This document shows positions 8,796 through 18,158 of a stretch of DNA of 64,000 nucleotides, one piece after another. Every line of letters starts with the position of its first letter. Positions within the stretch are counted from its first letter, which is position 1. Under the pieces are notes generated by a model that saw nothing but the letters and a program-made list of their open reading frames with translations, had not been told where the DNA came from and searched no databases. This DNA comes from Marinicella gelatinilytica (GTDB lineage: Bacteria; Pseudomonadota; Gammaproteobacteria; Xanthomonadales; Marinicellaceae), in contig NZ_JAPMLN010000008.1 in the NCBI RefSeq assembly GCF_026410405.1, forward strand, positions 1 through 64,000, written 5' to 3'. A program made the translations under genes and the position numbers.

Positions 8796-9388
8796 AACAG
8801 CACCTGTAAGGTGTTTTTAAGTTTCTTCAGCGCATAACGGTAGCGGCTTTTGATGCGCTCTTTGGGTTGATGGGTGATTTCGGCGATTTGTTGCAAGGTT
8901 AAATCACCCTCGTGAAACAGCAGGAACACTTCCCGCTGATCCGGCGGTAATTCAGTGACCGCTTTATGCAGGGCTTTGGCATGACGCTTTTGTTGTAGAG
9001 CCTGTTCGGGTAACTGGTAATGCCCTGTTGTTTCATGATGATGTTCCGATATCGATTCATCAAACGCCTGTTCATAGCGTTTACCCTGTTTACGGTAATA
9101 ATCAATCAATAAGCGTCGGGCGATGGTGTAGGCCCAGGTGGTAAATGTCTGCTTGGCATTAAAGTTGTCTTTATGTTGGATAATCCGAAACCACAGGTCC
9201 TGAAACAGTTCATCCGCTTGCGTCTCGTTATTAATTGATTTTAAGACAAAGCGATACAGCGGGCCTTTGTGGCGTTCATAAAGAACGGCAAAGGCCCGCT
9301 GGGCGTGATGTGTGTTATTGGCGTACATAACCATCAATTGTTCATCACTTTGTTGGCTGATTGTTTTCCCATGAACACGCTTAAGCAT
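8792..9388 (-). CDS. ECF RNA polymerase sigma factor
   Basis: 198 residues from the ATG at 9388 (MLKRVHGK); the longer frame to 9412 adds eight residues. Sigma region 2 at about 30-100 (FAVLYERHKGPLYRFV, DELFQDLWFRI, TFTTWAYTIARRLLIDYYRK). Region 4 at about 135-195 (ELPPDQREVFLLFHEGDLT, then a helix-turn-helix). Directs transcription of a stress or envelope regulon; overlaps the anti-sigma-like gene by 4 bp and follows the vWA lipoprotein gene by about 40 bp. Confidence 0.9.
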   Translation of the reverse strand: MLKRVHGKTISQQSDEQLMVMYANNTHHAQRAFAVLYERHKGPLYRFVLKSINNETQADELFQDLWFRIIQHKDNFNAKQTFTTWAYTIARRLLIDYYRKQGKRYEQAFDESISEHHHETTGHYQLPEQALQQKRHAKALHKAVTELPPDQREVFLLFHEGDLTLQQIAEITHQPKERIKSRYRYALKKLKNTLQVLL

Positions 9389-9427
9389 GGTGTTATTGTA
9401 AAACGAAACCAACGTGGCGCGAATACT

Positions 9428-11107
9428 TTATTGTTTCGACAGAGATTGCGCCAAAGACACCAGCTGCACAAACTCACCACGATAACCGAAGGCATCGTGG
9501 CCTTTGTTTTGATTGGCCAATGATCGAATGGCGTCGTAATCAAAATCTTTGAGATACGTGCCACCGCGTAATTGTTGACCAAAGGCGGCCACCGCGGCAG
9601 AAAATCCAAAAGCATCACTGACCTTGTTTAAATCTTTCATCTGATTTTTCTCAATCGGCCAGGTCAATAGCTGGCTGGTATCACTGTCGGGTTTTTTATA
9701 GCGGATTTTCAAAAAAGCCAGCTCTTTGCCATGTTGTTTTGAATTATCGGCATTCTGGTAACGTGATTCAGGTAACCAGCCTTTATTGCCGGTCAAAACA
9801 ATTTCATAAATGGCGGTGACTGTATGACCGGCACCAATGTCGCCCGCATCAACCTTGTCATTGTCAAAATCTTCTTCATTTAACTGCCGGTTTTCATATC
9901 CGATTAAACGGTATTCGGACACGGTATTGGGATTAAATTCAATTTGAATTTTAACGTCTTTGGCAATGGTGAATAAAGTACCGTTCATTTGTTCCACCAG
10001 CACTTTATTGGCTTCTTTAATGGTGTCAATGTAAGCGTAATTACCATTGCCGACATCGGCCAGTTGTTCCATCAGATGGTCGTTGTAATTGCCGGTACCA
10101 AAACCCAGGGTGGTTAAAGACACACCTTGTTCACGTTTTTTCTCCACCAGTTCTTTGAGTGCTTCAAAGTTGGTTGTGCCGACATTAAAGTCACCATCGG
10201 TGGCAATTAATATTCGGTTAATACCGTCTTTAATAAAGCTCTGTTCCGCCAGTTGATAGGCCAGATGAATACCGGCTGAGCCATGGGTGGAACCACCGGC
10301 GGACAGTTGATCTAATGCCGCCGCAATTTTGGCCTGGTTATTACCCGGTGTTGGTTCTAACACAGTTCCCGCAGCACCGGCATACACGGCGATTGATACG
10401 CGATCATCGGCATTCAGTTGCCTGGATAACAGTTTTAAAGCCGACTTTAAAAGACCGATTTTATCGGGACTGTTCATGGAACCGGAGACATCCAATAAAA
10501 ACACCAGATTGGCAGCGGGACGGTTTTTAACCGGGACTTCATAACCTTTTAAACCGATGTGCAATAAATGCGCGTCTTTATTCCACGGTGAAGGTGCGAG
10601 TTCGATGTGCGAAGCAAAGGGTGTATTTAGATTATCCGGTGCATCATAATCATAACTGAAATAGTTAATCAGCTCTTCGGTGCGAATGGCATCTTTGCGT
10701 GGCAATTGCCCGCTGTTTAAAAACCGACGCATATTGGCATAACTGCCGGTATCGACATCGATGGAAAAAGTAGACACCGGCTGCTTCAACACCGATTGCA
10801 CACTCATATCATCAAACTGCTTGTAATTCTCTCGATCTTGCGACGGTATTTGCAGCGGTGAGGGCATCGGCATACCAATGCTATCGGCGGCCAAATTTGA
10901 TGTTCGACTTATGCGAGATCCGGTGACGGTAATTTCACCTTGTTCGTAAAGACTGACCTGCGCTTCCTGTTCCTTTTTCTCAACCACAACCGGTTGACCG
11001 GTATCGACTTCCGGTGCGATCGGTTTGTTTTTTTCAGAAGGTTCAGGCTGTTGCCCGGCACAGGCAGTGAGTAAAGCAAAAAATAAAATAAATAAAAGGT
11101 GTTTCAT
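9428..11107 (-). CDS. vWA-domain lipoprotein (YfbK type) with ITVTGSRI motif
   Basis: 559 residues. Lipoprotein signal with Cys16 (LLTAC). Linker with ITVTGSRI at 59-66. N-terminal YfbK-associated domain at about 95-190 (VSTFSIDVDTGSYANMRR). von Willebrand A domain from about 198 with a complete MIDAS (DVSGS, 206-210). C-terminal DUF3520-type domain from about 380. Such proteins are metal-dependent protein-binding scaffolds in the envelope; the ligand is unknown. First gene of the operon with the ECF sigma factor, so a role in sensing or output of that system is plausible. Confidence 0.85.
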   Translation of the reverse strand: MKHLLFILFFALLTACAGQQPEPSEKNKPIAPEVDTGQPVVVEKKEQEAQVSLYEQGEITVTGSRISRTSNLAADSIGMPMPSPLQIPSQDRENYKQFDDMSVQSVLKQPVSTFSIDVDTGSYANMRRFLNSGQLPRKDAIRTEELINYFSYDYDAPDNLNTPFASHIELAPSPWNKDAHLLHIGLKGYEVPVKNRPAANLVFLLDVSGSMNSPDKIGLLKSALKLLSRQLNADDRVSIAVYAGAAGTVLEPTPGNNQAKIAAALDQLSAGGSTHGSAGIHLAYQLAEQSFIKDGINRILIATDGDFNVGTTNFEALKELVEKKREQGVSLTTLGFGTGNYNDHLMEQLADVGNGNYAYIDTIKEANKVLVEQMNGTLFTIAKDVKIQIEFNPNTVSEYRLIGYENRQLNEEDFDNDKVDAGDIGAGHTVTAIYEIVLTGNKGWLPESRYQNADNSKQHGKELAFLKIRYKKPDSDTSQLLTWPIEKNQMKDLNKVSDAFGFSAAVAAFGQQLRGGTYLKDFDYDAIRSLANQNKGHDAFGYRGEFVQLVSLAQSLSKQ

Positions 11108-11218
11108 AGCGATTCTCGTTTGTTAAGTACCCCTATATACGTTCGAGAATCTCAACGGGGTTAATTAAATTATCTATTTTTTCGTTAGAGATTCTCCAAA
11201 GTGATGAAAACCACTATC

Positions 11219-11367
11219 CGCGTCGTCCTCGTGCTTGACACGGGGACCCAGTATGCGAAGCATACAAAAGCGTAGCTTTTAATCGTGATTATTGAACGAC
11301 ATACAGAAATTCACCTGTACATCATTATTGAAGATGGGTCCCCGGGTCGGTGCCCGAGGACGACGCG
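11219..11367. repeat. Imperfect inverted repeat element, about 150 bp
   Basis: Arms at 11219-11250 and 11335-11367. The outer 13 bp (CGCGTCGTCCTCG) and inner GGGGACCCA match perfectly, with mismatches between. The internal 84 bp is non-coding. It occupies most of the 357-bp gap between the vWA gene and the next gene and looks like a MITE or REP-pair type intergenic repeat. Confidence 0.7.
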
Positions 11368-11464
11368 ATTGGCTTCTATTTACTTGAATGGTGATGCTTC
11401 GGACTATAATTTTCACAGATGAAACGTCTGTTTCGGGCAAGGCGCTAAATATCCATTCAGGCCG

Positions 11465-11941
11465 TTAATGAACTTTATCTTGATTATTGTTTTCTAATTG
11501 GTCGAAGTGCCATTGCGCTTTTTCCCAATTCAAATCTTGGCTCATATGCCAATTAAATTGGCGCGGATATTGATTGTACTTATTTATGTTTTTGAGGTGT
11601 TGATCGGCTATTTCAGGGTCATAGACTCGCCAGATTAAGCTTCTCGTACCATTCCACGTTTCTCTAATAAGGAAAAGCGCATTACCTCCCGCCTTAATAT
11701 CCTTTTCTAATTTATCTCCAAATGGGTCAACAATCTCTCTTTCTTCTATTGAAGGCATACCATTTTCGATCAATTCCTCAAAATAAATTACTACAGTTAA
11801 GTGCCAACTAAAAATATATTGATGCTCAAAGTCTTTTAAAGAGGAATTAAGTACACCAACACCGGGTAAGCCATCCTCATGCCAATTAATTAGCGTATAA
11901 ATTTCTTCTGGAAGCTCAATTTTAACCTCTTTTTCTTTCAA
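11465..11941 (-). CDS. DUF695-like hypothetical protein
   Basis: 158 residues, soluble, no signal peptide. The segment LFLIRETWNGTRSLIWRVYD (about 95-115) followed by an FNWHMSQDLNWEKAQW end resembles DUF695-type proteins; this is by eye. AT-rich. No operon partner. Function unknown. Confidence 0.6.
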   Translation of the reverse strand: MKEKEVKIELPEEIYTLINWHEDGLPGVGVLNSSLKDFEHQYIFSWHLTVVIYFEELIENGMPSIEEREIVDPFGDKLEKDIKAGGNALFLIRETWNGTRSLIWRVYDPEIADQHLKNINKYNQYPRQFNWHMSQDLNWEKAQWHFDQLENNNQDKVH

Positions 11942-12222
11942 TTTTTTTCTTTCCCTTTGCGTTTTTTAAACATATTAGATCAAGACTTTAAGCTTAGAAT
12001 TTATTATAAATTTATTTAAGACAATTTTGATTATTATTTTAATTTTGTTGCAAAACAATCATTATCTTGTATTTGAATGAAAGGTAGTATTTTTACAGTG
12101 TTGCTGGACAAGGCAGGGCATCAACATTAGAGCGCCTTAGGTCAGCCCAGCAGCTACGGAGGGTTTTATCGTAGCTGCGCCCCTTGCGGGCGCCATTTAT
12201 TAGATGAGTTCACTGGGACTAA

Positions 12223-12747
12223 TTAACTTACGTCCCATGTACAATATTTCCGGTCTTGACAAGTAAACAAGTAAACCGAGACATTAAAATTCCCTTCAAG
12301 ATGATTGGTAATGCGGTTGTTTGGTAGAGTTTGCCATAACCAGTCTAAATCGGTTTGTTCTTCATCTTCGGCGGAGAATGAATTTATAAATTCGTTTTTG
12401 TTTATGAAATCTGCTTTTGACGCTAATCTTTCAAACACGCAATAATCACCATTAACATAAGGCCAAACTCTATTTTGCCATGTTGGTAAAGCGGGTGTAT
12501 TGTAGATAATGATATTCGTTTTATTTTCATCATCACCAAATGCTTCATTGGTTTCAATTCCGAGATTCTCAAGCTTACCTGCGATCAAGCATTCATCACA
12601 GATGCAATCAATTTCTTTTTCGCCATAGAAACCACCAGCATCAAACCATATCCCGTTATTTCCACAGATTGAACACGCTGAAGTTTTATCAAGTTTAAAA
12701 GAGAAATTGTCTGGATCTCTAAAATACCTGAAAGTTATTTTACTCAT
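12223..12747 (-). CDS. CbrC-family (UPF0167) zinc-binding protein
   Basis: 174 residues, the family's usual length. N-terminal YFRDPDNFSF, then a CSIC pair (about 21-24) and a C-I-C-DEC cluster (about 49-54), likely a zinc site. LPTWQNRVWP and GDYCVF (about 95-115) match the CbrC pattern. The E. coli member CbrC is linked to colicin E2 tolerance; biochemical role unclear. Single gene; ATG at 12747. Confidence 0.8.
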   Translation of the reverse strand: MSKITFRYFRDPDNFSFKLDKTSACSICGNNGIWFDAGGFYGEKEIDCICDECLIAGKLENLGIETNEAFGDDENKTNIIIYNTPALPTWQNRVWPYVNGDYCVFERLASKADFINKNEFINSFSAEDEEQTDLDWLWQTLPNNRITNHLEGNFNVSVYLFTCQDRKYCTWDVS

Positions 12748-12834
12748 ATATATGGAATATTAATATAGGGATTTCTAAATGTTGTTATCTTATAGATAAT
12801 AAATTTGGATTATAGCAGAGACATTTCGTGGCCA

Positions 12835-12863
12835 CAAAAAAACCCGTCTGCATAAGACGGGTT
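12835..12863 (-). terminator. Rho-independent terminator downstream of ahpD
   Basis: Nine-bp perfect stem (12841-12849 with 12855-12863), 5-nt loop, followed on the minus strand by a run of U. About 120 bp past the ahpD stop codon. Confidence 0.75.
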
Positions 12864-12873
12864 TCGTGGGTAA

Positions 12874-12964
12874 GTCCAGCACCCTTTTAAGTTCGATTAG
12901 TATTGCCTTTTATTATTCTGCTAAACATGAATTCAGACACTTGATGAACAAAAGGGGTGCTGGA
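12874..12964. repeat. Inverted repeat between ahpD and its terminator
   Basis: Arms TCCAGCACCC at 12874-12893 and GGGTGCTGGA at 12946-12964 (about 19 bp each, one or two mismatches), separated by 52 bp. Origin unknown; could be a small palindromic repeat element or a structured 3' UTR. Confidence 0.55.
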
Positions 12965-12985
12965 TTAGTGTCGCTATTTTATTTA

Positions 12986-13525
12986 TTATTCGCTTGCGTT
13001 TTTTATCGCCAAAGCTTGTGCCACAGCGTTGACGGTGGCGGCGATGCGGATTGAGGATTGAATGCCTTCTTTGCTGATGCCGTGTTTGGCAATCGCGCTG
13101 ACATGGGAATCAATACACATGCCGCAACCTTCAATGGCTGAAACCGCTAAACTAATCAGTTCAAAATCGACTTTTTCAATACCCGGTCGCGCCATCACGT
13201 TCATGCGCAATTTCGCCGGTAATGTGGCGTAGCTGTCATCACTACACAAATGGGTAAAACGGTAGTAAATATTATTCATCGCCATAATGGTGGTGGCGGC
13301 TTTAACGGCTTCCACATCAGTTTCGCTGAGAACATCCGCGACTTCACCGGCAATACTTTGGATAACCACCTTGTCTTTGGTGGCATAGGCTGAGCCCAGA
13401 GCAATCATGGCGATTTGTGAAGCCGATAAACCGGTAGCGCCTTCTTCCGTCAGGACACTGGTCAAATTTAATTTAATGTCTTTGGCATAATCAGGCAGGG
13501 CTGATTTTAAATCTTGAATAGACAT
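12986..13525 (-). CDS. ahpD: Alkyl hydroperoxidase AhpD
   Basis: 179 residues, all-helical carboxymuconolactone-decarboxylase fold. The active-site motif EGCGMCIDSH (about 130-140) holds the redox CxxC and the His. AhpD reduces AhpC, usually through a lipoylated protein, in peroxide detoxification. It follows ahpC by 73 bp on the same strand, the arrangement known from mycobacteria and several gammaproteobacteria that lack ahpF. Cytoplasmic. Confidence 0.92.
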   Translation of the reverse strand: MSIQDLKSALPDYAKDIKLNLTSVLTEEGATGLSASQIAMIALGSAYATKDKVVIQSIAGEVADVLSETDVEAVKAATTIMAMNNIYYRFTHLCSDDSYATLPAKLRMNVMARPGIEKVDFELISLAVSAIEGCGMCIDSHVSAIAKHGISKEGIQSSIRIAATVNAVAQALAIKNASE

Positions 13526-13598
13526 AGAAAACTCCTGAAAATAGTTGGGTCAAAATCATCCCGTGACCAAGCGATCACGGGATGGATTTGGGTAATAT

Positions 13599-14165
13599 TT
13601 AAGCAGTGGCTTGTTTTAAATCGATGGTTTCGTCGCCTTTGCTCCAGTTACAGGGGCATAACTCATCGGTTTGTAAAGCATCGAGAACACGCATCACTTC
13701 TTTCGGGTTACGACCGACGTTTAAATCTGTGGTCATGGAGAAGCGAATAATACCGTCCGGATCTACGATAAACACAGCACGTTGAGCCACACCTTCGTTT
13801 TTATCTAAAATACCCAAAGCTTCGGTCAGTTCTCGTTTCACATCTGCCAACATCGGAATCGGTAAATCACGCAATTCTTCCTGGTGTTTACGCCACGCCC
13901 AATGGGTGAACTCTGTATCGGTACTGGCGGTCAGCAACTGGGCATCCCGGTCAGCAAAATCTTCGTACAAATCACCAAAGGCGGCAATTTCAGTGGGACA
14001 GACAAAAGTAAAATCTTTTGGATAAAAGAAAATCACTTGCCATTTTCCGGCATAGGTTTGGTCTGTTATTTCGGTAAAAACGTTATCGATATTGATTTCA
14101 TCTAATGGTTTACCGTCAACAGCGGTTAATTTAAATTCTGGAAATTTTTCACCAACACTAATCAT
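13599..14165 (-). CDS. ahpC: Peroxiredoxin AhpC
   Basis: 188 residues, typical 2-Cys peroxiredoxin. Peroxidatic Cys in TFVCPTE (about 56), resolving Cys in LCPCNW (about 170). FYPKDFTF and the late Arg are present. Reduces hydrogen peroxide and organic peroxides; re-reduced by the AhpD encoded directly downstream. The 408-bp upstream region probably carries its promoter; no OxyR site could be identified by eye. Confidence 0.93.
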   Translation of the reverse strand: MISVGEKFPEFKLTAVDGKPLDEINIDNVFTEITDQTYAGKWQVIFFYPKDFTFVCPTEIAAFGDLYEDFADRDAQLLTASTDTEFTHWAWRKHQEELRDLPIPMLADVKRELTEALGILDKNEGVAQRAVFIVDPDGIIRFSMTTDLNVGRNPKEVMRVLDALQTDELCPCNWSKGDETIDLKQATA

Positions 14166-14573
14166 AATGAACTCCTTGGTTTTTAGTTTAGAAAAAGAAT
14201 ATTGTTTCGATGGGTGTATGATAAGCGCAGGCGAATGATTTGTAAAATTGAATGATTAGATTGAACTGTTCGCAAAAATAGAACGTTGTAATTGTTGTCA
14301 ATCAATCTTTAAACAGCAAGGGCATATTAATGATTACTTCAACTTTATAACTAATTTTTTGAACAAAAGTTTGCTGATGAATGGCGTATATTTTTGTGTG
14401 ATTCAGTGACAAATATTTGAAATATTTTTAAATAAATGTCAAAAGTTAGCTTGCTTAACAAATAAATGCGTTTAATCGCTTAAAATTTAATCACTTCGTT
14501 ATGGTTTTTTTGTGGGTGGTTGATATCTGTGGTTTAATTAAATACTCTTTGTTAGGGTCTTGCCCCATGTTAA
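14166..14573. other. AT-rich intergenic region between divergent genes
   Basis: 408 bp with no credible gene on either strand. It must hold the promoters for ahpC-ahpD (leftward) and the diguanylate cyclase (rightward). No operator, repeat or RNA gene could be recognised. Confidence 0.5.
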
Positions 14574-16340
14574 GTGAAAAATAATAATCTGAATTTTCTA
14601 TCATTATTTTTTGTTGTATTTGTTTGCTTTGGTAGCTATGCGTTTGCCGAAACTGAATTAGAACAATCTTTGACTGAATGCAAATCATTGGAGGATGACC
14701 AACCGCAACAAGCCATTACTTTGGCAGAATCAATCCTGTCTCATATGTCAAAAGAAGAAAATGCGGTTATCTATGGGCAGTTTTTAGGCTGTGCAGCCTG
14801 GGCTTACGCCAACAATAATGAAATAAATGAAGCACAAAATAAAGCCACAGAGTTAGAAGCATTATCGACTCAATTAGATGCCAGCGAGGATAAAGTCGAT
14901 TTACTTCGCCGAACCGGCAGTATTTTTCATCGCACCGGCAATCGCATTGCGGCCGTTGATAATTACCAAAAAGCCATGGATATGGCTGAGTCTTTGAATT
15001 TGAAAAAGCCTCAAATTGCTATTTTGAGTAATTTAGGTGTTCTTAATTCCCAGATCAGGGAGCATGAACTGGCCATTGCTAATTATTATCTGGCACTGAA
15101 ACTGATGGCGGAATTGGGTGATAACAGTTATCAGGCCCCGGTGCTGTTTAATTTGGCGATTACTTTAAATGGTGAAGGTCGTTATAAAGAAAGCTTACCG
15201 CTATTAGAAAAAGTGGAAGCCATGATAACCGACCAATGGCCTGACAGTCGCGTGGCGCAAGTGTATTCGGGATTGGCGGTTGCGCATAATGCCTTGGATT
15301 CACATAATCTGGCGTTAGCGTATATTGAAAAAGCGTTGGCGTTGTTATCCAAAGAGTCCATTCAATCCATTGAATATTATGGGACGCTGGTGGCTTATGC
15401 GGAGGTTTTGATTGCACTTGATCAAGCACAAAGCGCTTTACAACAGGCTGATACCGCCTGGCAATATTATCAATTAGACGAAAATCGGGAGCAATTGCTG
15501 AGTGTTAATAATCCCTTATATGCTTTGGCCAATGTCTATGAAGATGTCCAAAGACCGCTTAAAGCCCTGGCTGTTCGTAAATTGGCCGCAGAGATTGACG
15601 CGGAATTTCAGGACAGCTTTAATAAAGAAGCCATGGCACAAATGCAGGCCCGATTAAGTGACAGTCAGCAGCGCAAGGAATTGGCTGAATTAAAAGCGCA
15701 ACAAGCTAAAGACAAAATAGAACTTATCGCCGCACAACATAATCGACAATTGACTTTAATGTTGGTGGTGTTCGGATCAATTTTAGTGCTGGCTTTTTTA
15801 TTCTGGCAACGTCGTGTTAATAAACGCCTTCATGCCATATCGATACGTGACTCCTTAACACAATTGGGTAATCGACGTGCGATACGAGAATGGATGGCCA
15901 ATCGAAAATTCCCACAACCGCCTAAAATTCGGTTGATGTGGTTGATTGATTTGGATATGTTTAAACATATCAATGATCAATATGGTCATGAAGCCGGTGA
16001 TGAGGTTTTAATTGCATTGGCCCAAACCTTGCTTGGGTGCACCAATGATCAGCGTTTTGTGGGGCGTTGGGGTGGCGAAGAGTTTATGCTGATTACGGAT
16101 GATATCTCAAAACATGTTATGTCTGATTTTTGTGACCATTTACTTTCAGCCATCGCCCAAACCGAAATTAACTACATGGATAAAATTATTTCGGTGACCG
16201 CCTCTGTGGGTGTCAGTCAAATGAAAGGTACCGATAAAAAAGCCTGGCATGAAGCGCTGACAACGGCTGACAAGGCGCTGTATCGGGCCAAAGACAAAGG
16301 CCGAAACTGTGTAATTTGTGGTGATATTAAGACGCCTTAA
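14574..16340 (+). CDS. TPR-containing diguanylate cyclase (GGDEF)
   Basis: 588 residues from a GTG start; the Shine-Dalgarno is poor. Signal peptide 1-25 (ending AFAE), periplasmic TPR-like helical repeats about 40-370, a coiled-coil stretch (about 350-395), one transmembrane helix (about 397-415) and a cytoplasmic GGDEF domain about 425-580. The active site reads GGEEF with the metal-binding DLDMFKHIND, so it should make cyclic-di-GMP. The inhibitory RxxD site is not present at its usual position five residues before GGEEF. Probably senses a periplasmic signal or protein via the TPRs. Monocistronic. Confidence 0.9.
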   Translation: MKNNNLNFLSLFFVVFVCFGSYAFAETELEQSLTECKSLEDDQPQQAITLAESILSHMSKEENAVIYGQFLGCAAWAYANNNEINEAQNKATELEALSTQLDASEDKVDLLRRTGSIFHRTGNRIAAVDNYQKAMDMAESLNLKKPQIAILSNLGVLNSQIREHELAIANYYLALKLMAELGDNSYQAPVLFNLAITLNGEGRYKESLPLLEKVEAMITDQWPDSRVAQVYSGLAVAHNALDSHNLALAYIEKALALLSKESIQSIEYYGTLVAYAEVLIALDQAQSALQQADTAWQYYQLDENREQLLSVNNPLYALANVYEDVQRPLKALAVRKLAAEIDAEFQDSFNKEAMAQMQARLSDSQQRKELAELKAQQAKDKIELIAAQHNRQLTLMLVVFGSILVLAFLFWQRRVNKRLHAISIRDSLTQLGNRRAIREWMANRKFPQPPKIRLMWLIDLDMFKHINDQYGHEAGDEVLIALAQTLLGCTNDQRFVGRWGGEEFMLITDDISKHVMSDFCDHLLSAIAQTEINYMDKIISVTASVGVSQMKGTDKKAWHEALTTADKALYRAKDKGRNCVICGDIKTP

Positions 16341-16433
16341 AAGACTTCGATGGTTCCCTGCATCTGATTTAACAATAATTAAGTGGTGAGTTAGTTATAC
16401 TAAAGTCATTACGATGACAAATAAGGAACGCTT

Positions 16434-18158
16434 ATGAAAATTAATAAATGTCTGATTTTGTGGGTTGCCCTTATGTTTTTAACGGCCTGCCATCACCGCA
16501 CCATAAAACAATCTGACACCACCCTGTATTACAACGGCGACATTGTCACCATGCAGGGTGATGCGCCGCAAATGGTTGAAGTTATCGTTGAAAAACGGGG
16601 CAAAATTACCTTTGTGGGTGACTTAAAAACCGCCGAGAAGCAGTTTAGCCAAGCCCATAGGGTTGATTTGCAAGGCCGAACCTTATTGCCGGGTTTTATC
16701 GACCCGCACAGTCACTTTGGCATGGTTTCCAATACCATGGGGCAAGTGAACTTAAATTCGCCGCCGGTGGGTTCTGTGACCGGTATTGAGGATATTCTTA
16801 GTGCCATTAAAGCCTATAAAATAAACAATGACATAGCCGATGGTGAATGGATTTTTGGCTGGGGTTATGATGAAAGTCAGCTGCAGGAACAGCGGCATCC
16901 GAATAAGCGTGAGATTGATCAAGTGCTACCCAATAATCCGGTGTATTTACAGCACACCAGTGGTCATATGGGTGTCGCCAATTCGATGGCCTTAGAGCGC
17001 ATGCAGGTGACAGCTGATACACCCAATCCCGAAGGCGGCAATATTGATCGAATTAGCGGTTCAAATGAACCCAATGGTTTAGTGCAAGAAACGGCCATGT
17101 ATCCTTTTGTCGGGAATATGTTGCAAATTTTGGCCAGCCACCAGGCACAATATTTTGAGCAAACCCAGGATTACTACGCCAAAAATGGTGTGACCACTGC
17201 TCAGGATGGCATGACCGATCGCAATGCGCTGGCGTTTTTTCAATCACAAGCCGATGCCGGCAAACTTAAAATAGATTTGGTGGCTTTGGCAGGCTTCAGT
17301 GACCTTGATGAAAATCTAAAGGATGCTGAATTAAAATGGAAAACCTATCAAAACGGGTTTAAAGTTCAGGGCACAAAAATCATCGCGGATGGCTCGCCGC
17401 AAGGTAAAACCGCATATTTTACCAATCCTTATTTAACCAAAGTAGCCAGTTGTGATCATGATTGCAAGGGCTTACCGAGTCTTTCCCAAGGGACGTTGAA
17501 TGACCTGTTTGTTACAGCGTACGCCCAGGACAATCAGTTATTTATTCACGCCAACGGCGATGCCACCATCGATATGGTGATTGCCGCCCATGAATATGCC
17601 GCTGAGCAACTGAATCAACCCTTGGACAAAGACCGCAGAACGATTGTGATTCATGCCCAATTTGTAAGGCCCGATCAGCTAAAGACTTTTCAAGAATACA
17701 ATATGGAGCCGTCATTCTTTACCAATCATGCTTACTTTTGGGGTGATGTCCATGTCCAGAACTTAGGTAAACAACGGGCCTATTTCTTGAGCCCGATCGC
17801 CGCCGCTGAGGAACTTGGACTGAAATACACCGACCATTCTGATGACACCGTCACACCACTTGATCCGATGTTTTCGGTGTGGACTGCGGTTAATCGTGTT
17901 TCACGCAGCGGCCAGGTGATTGGTGAGCAACAGCGTGCGACACCCTTTCAGGCTTTAAAAGCCATCACCAGCCATGCCGCTTATGAACTATTTGATGAGG
18001 AGCTAAAAGGTACTTTGGCAGTAGGCAAGTTAGCCGATTTTGTGATTTTGAATCAAAACCCGTTAACAGTCGGTCCCATGTCCATAAAGGACATTAAAGT
18101 GGTAGAAACCATCAAACAAGGACAAACTATTTATCAATTACTGGAGTCTGCCCAATGA
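16434..18158 (+). CDS. Amidohydrolase-family lipoprotein (YtcJ-like)
   Basis: 574 residues. Lipobox FLTAC (Cys about 19) puts it on the envelope. Amidohydrolase-3 (YtcJ-like) layout: N-terminal beta part, metal-binding HSH in GFIDPHSHFG (about 85), SGHMG, GTKIIADGSPQG (about 315), HANGD, a late DHSDD and a C-terminal GKLADFVILNQNP. Substrate unknown; family members hydrolyse cyclic amides, formyl groups and the like. It overlaps the downstream dehydrogenase gene as ATGA, so the two are translated together and may act on related substrates. Confidence 0.85.
   Translation: MKINKCLILWVALMFLTACHHRTIKQSDTTLYYNGDIVTMQGDAPQMVEVIVEKRGKITFVGDLKTAEKQFSQAHRVDLQGRTLLPGFIDPHSHFGMVSNTMGQVNLNSPPVGSVTGIEDILSAIKAYKINNDIADGEWIFGWGYDESQLQEQRHPNKREIDQVLPNNPVYLQHTSGHMGVANSMALERMQVTADTPNPEGGNIDRISGSNEPNGLVQETAMYPFVGNMLQILASHQAQYFEQTQDYYAKNGVTTAQDGMTDRNALAFFQSQADAGKLKIDLVALAGFSDLDENLKDAELKWKTYQNGFKVQGTKIIADGSPQGKTAYFTNPYLTKVASCDHDCKGLPSLSQGTLNDLFVTAYAQDNQLFIHANGDATIDMVIAAHEYAAEQLNQPLDKDRRTIVIHAQFVRPDQLKTFQEYNMEPSFFTNHAYFWGDVHVQNLGKQRAYFLSPIAAAEELGLKYTDHSDDTVTPLDPMFSVWTAVNRVSRSGQVIGEQQRATPFQALKAITSHAAYELFDEELKGTLAVGKLADFVILNQNPLTVGPMSIKDIKVVETIKQGQTIYQLLESAQ

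Noticed and set aside
12121-12200. Short inverted sequence AGCTACGG ... TCGTAGCT near the CbrC gene
   Set aside because: Could be a weak hairpin, but it has no T tract and no second copy was noticed; not enough to call.
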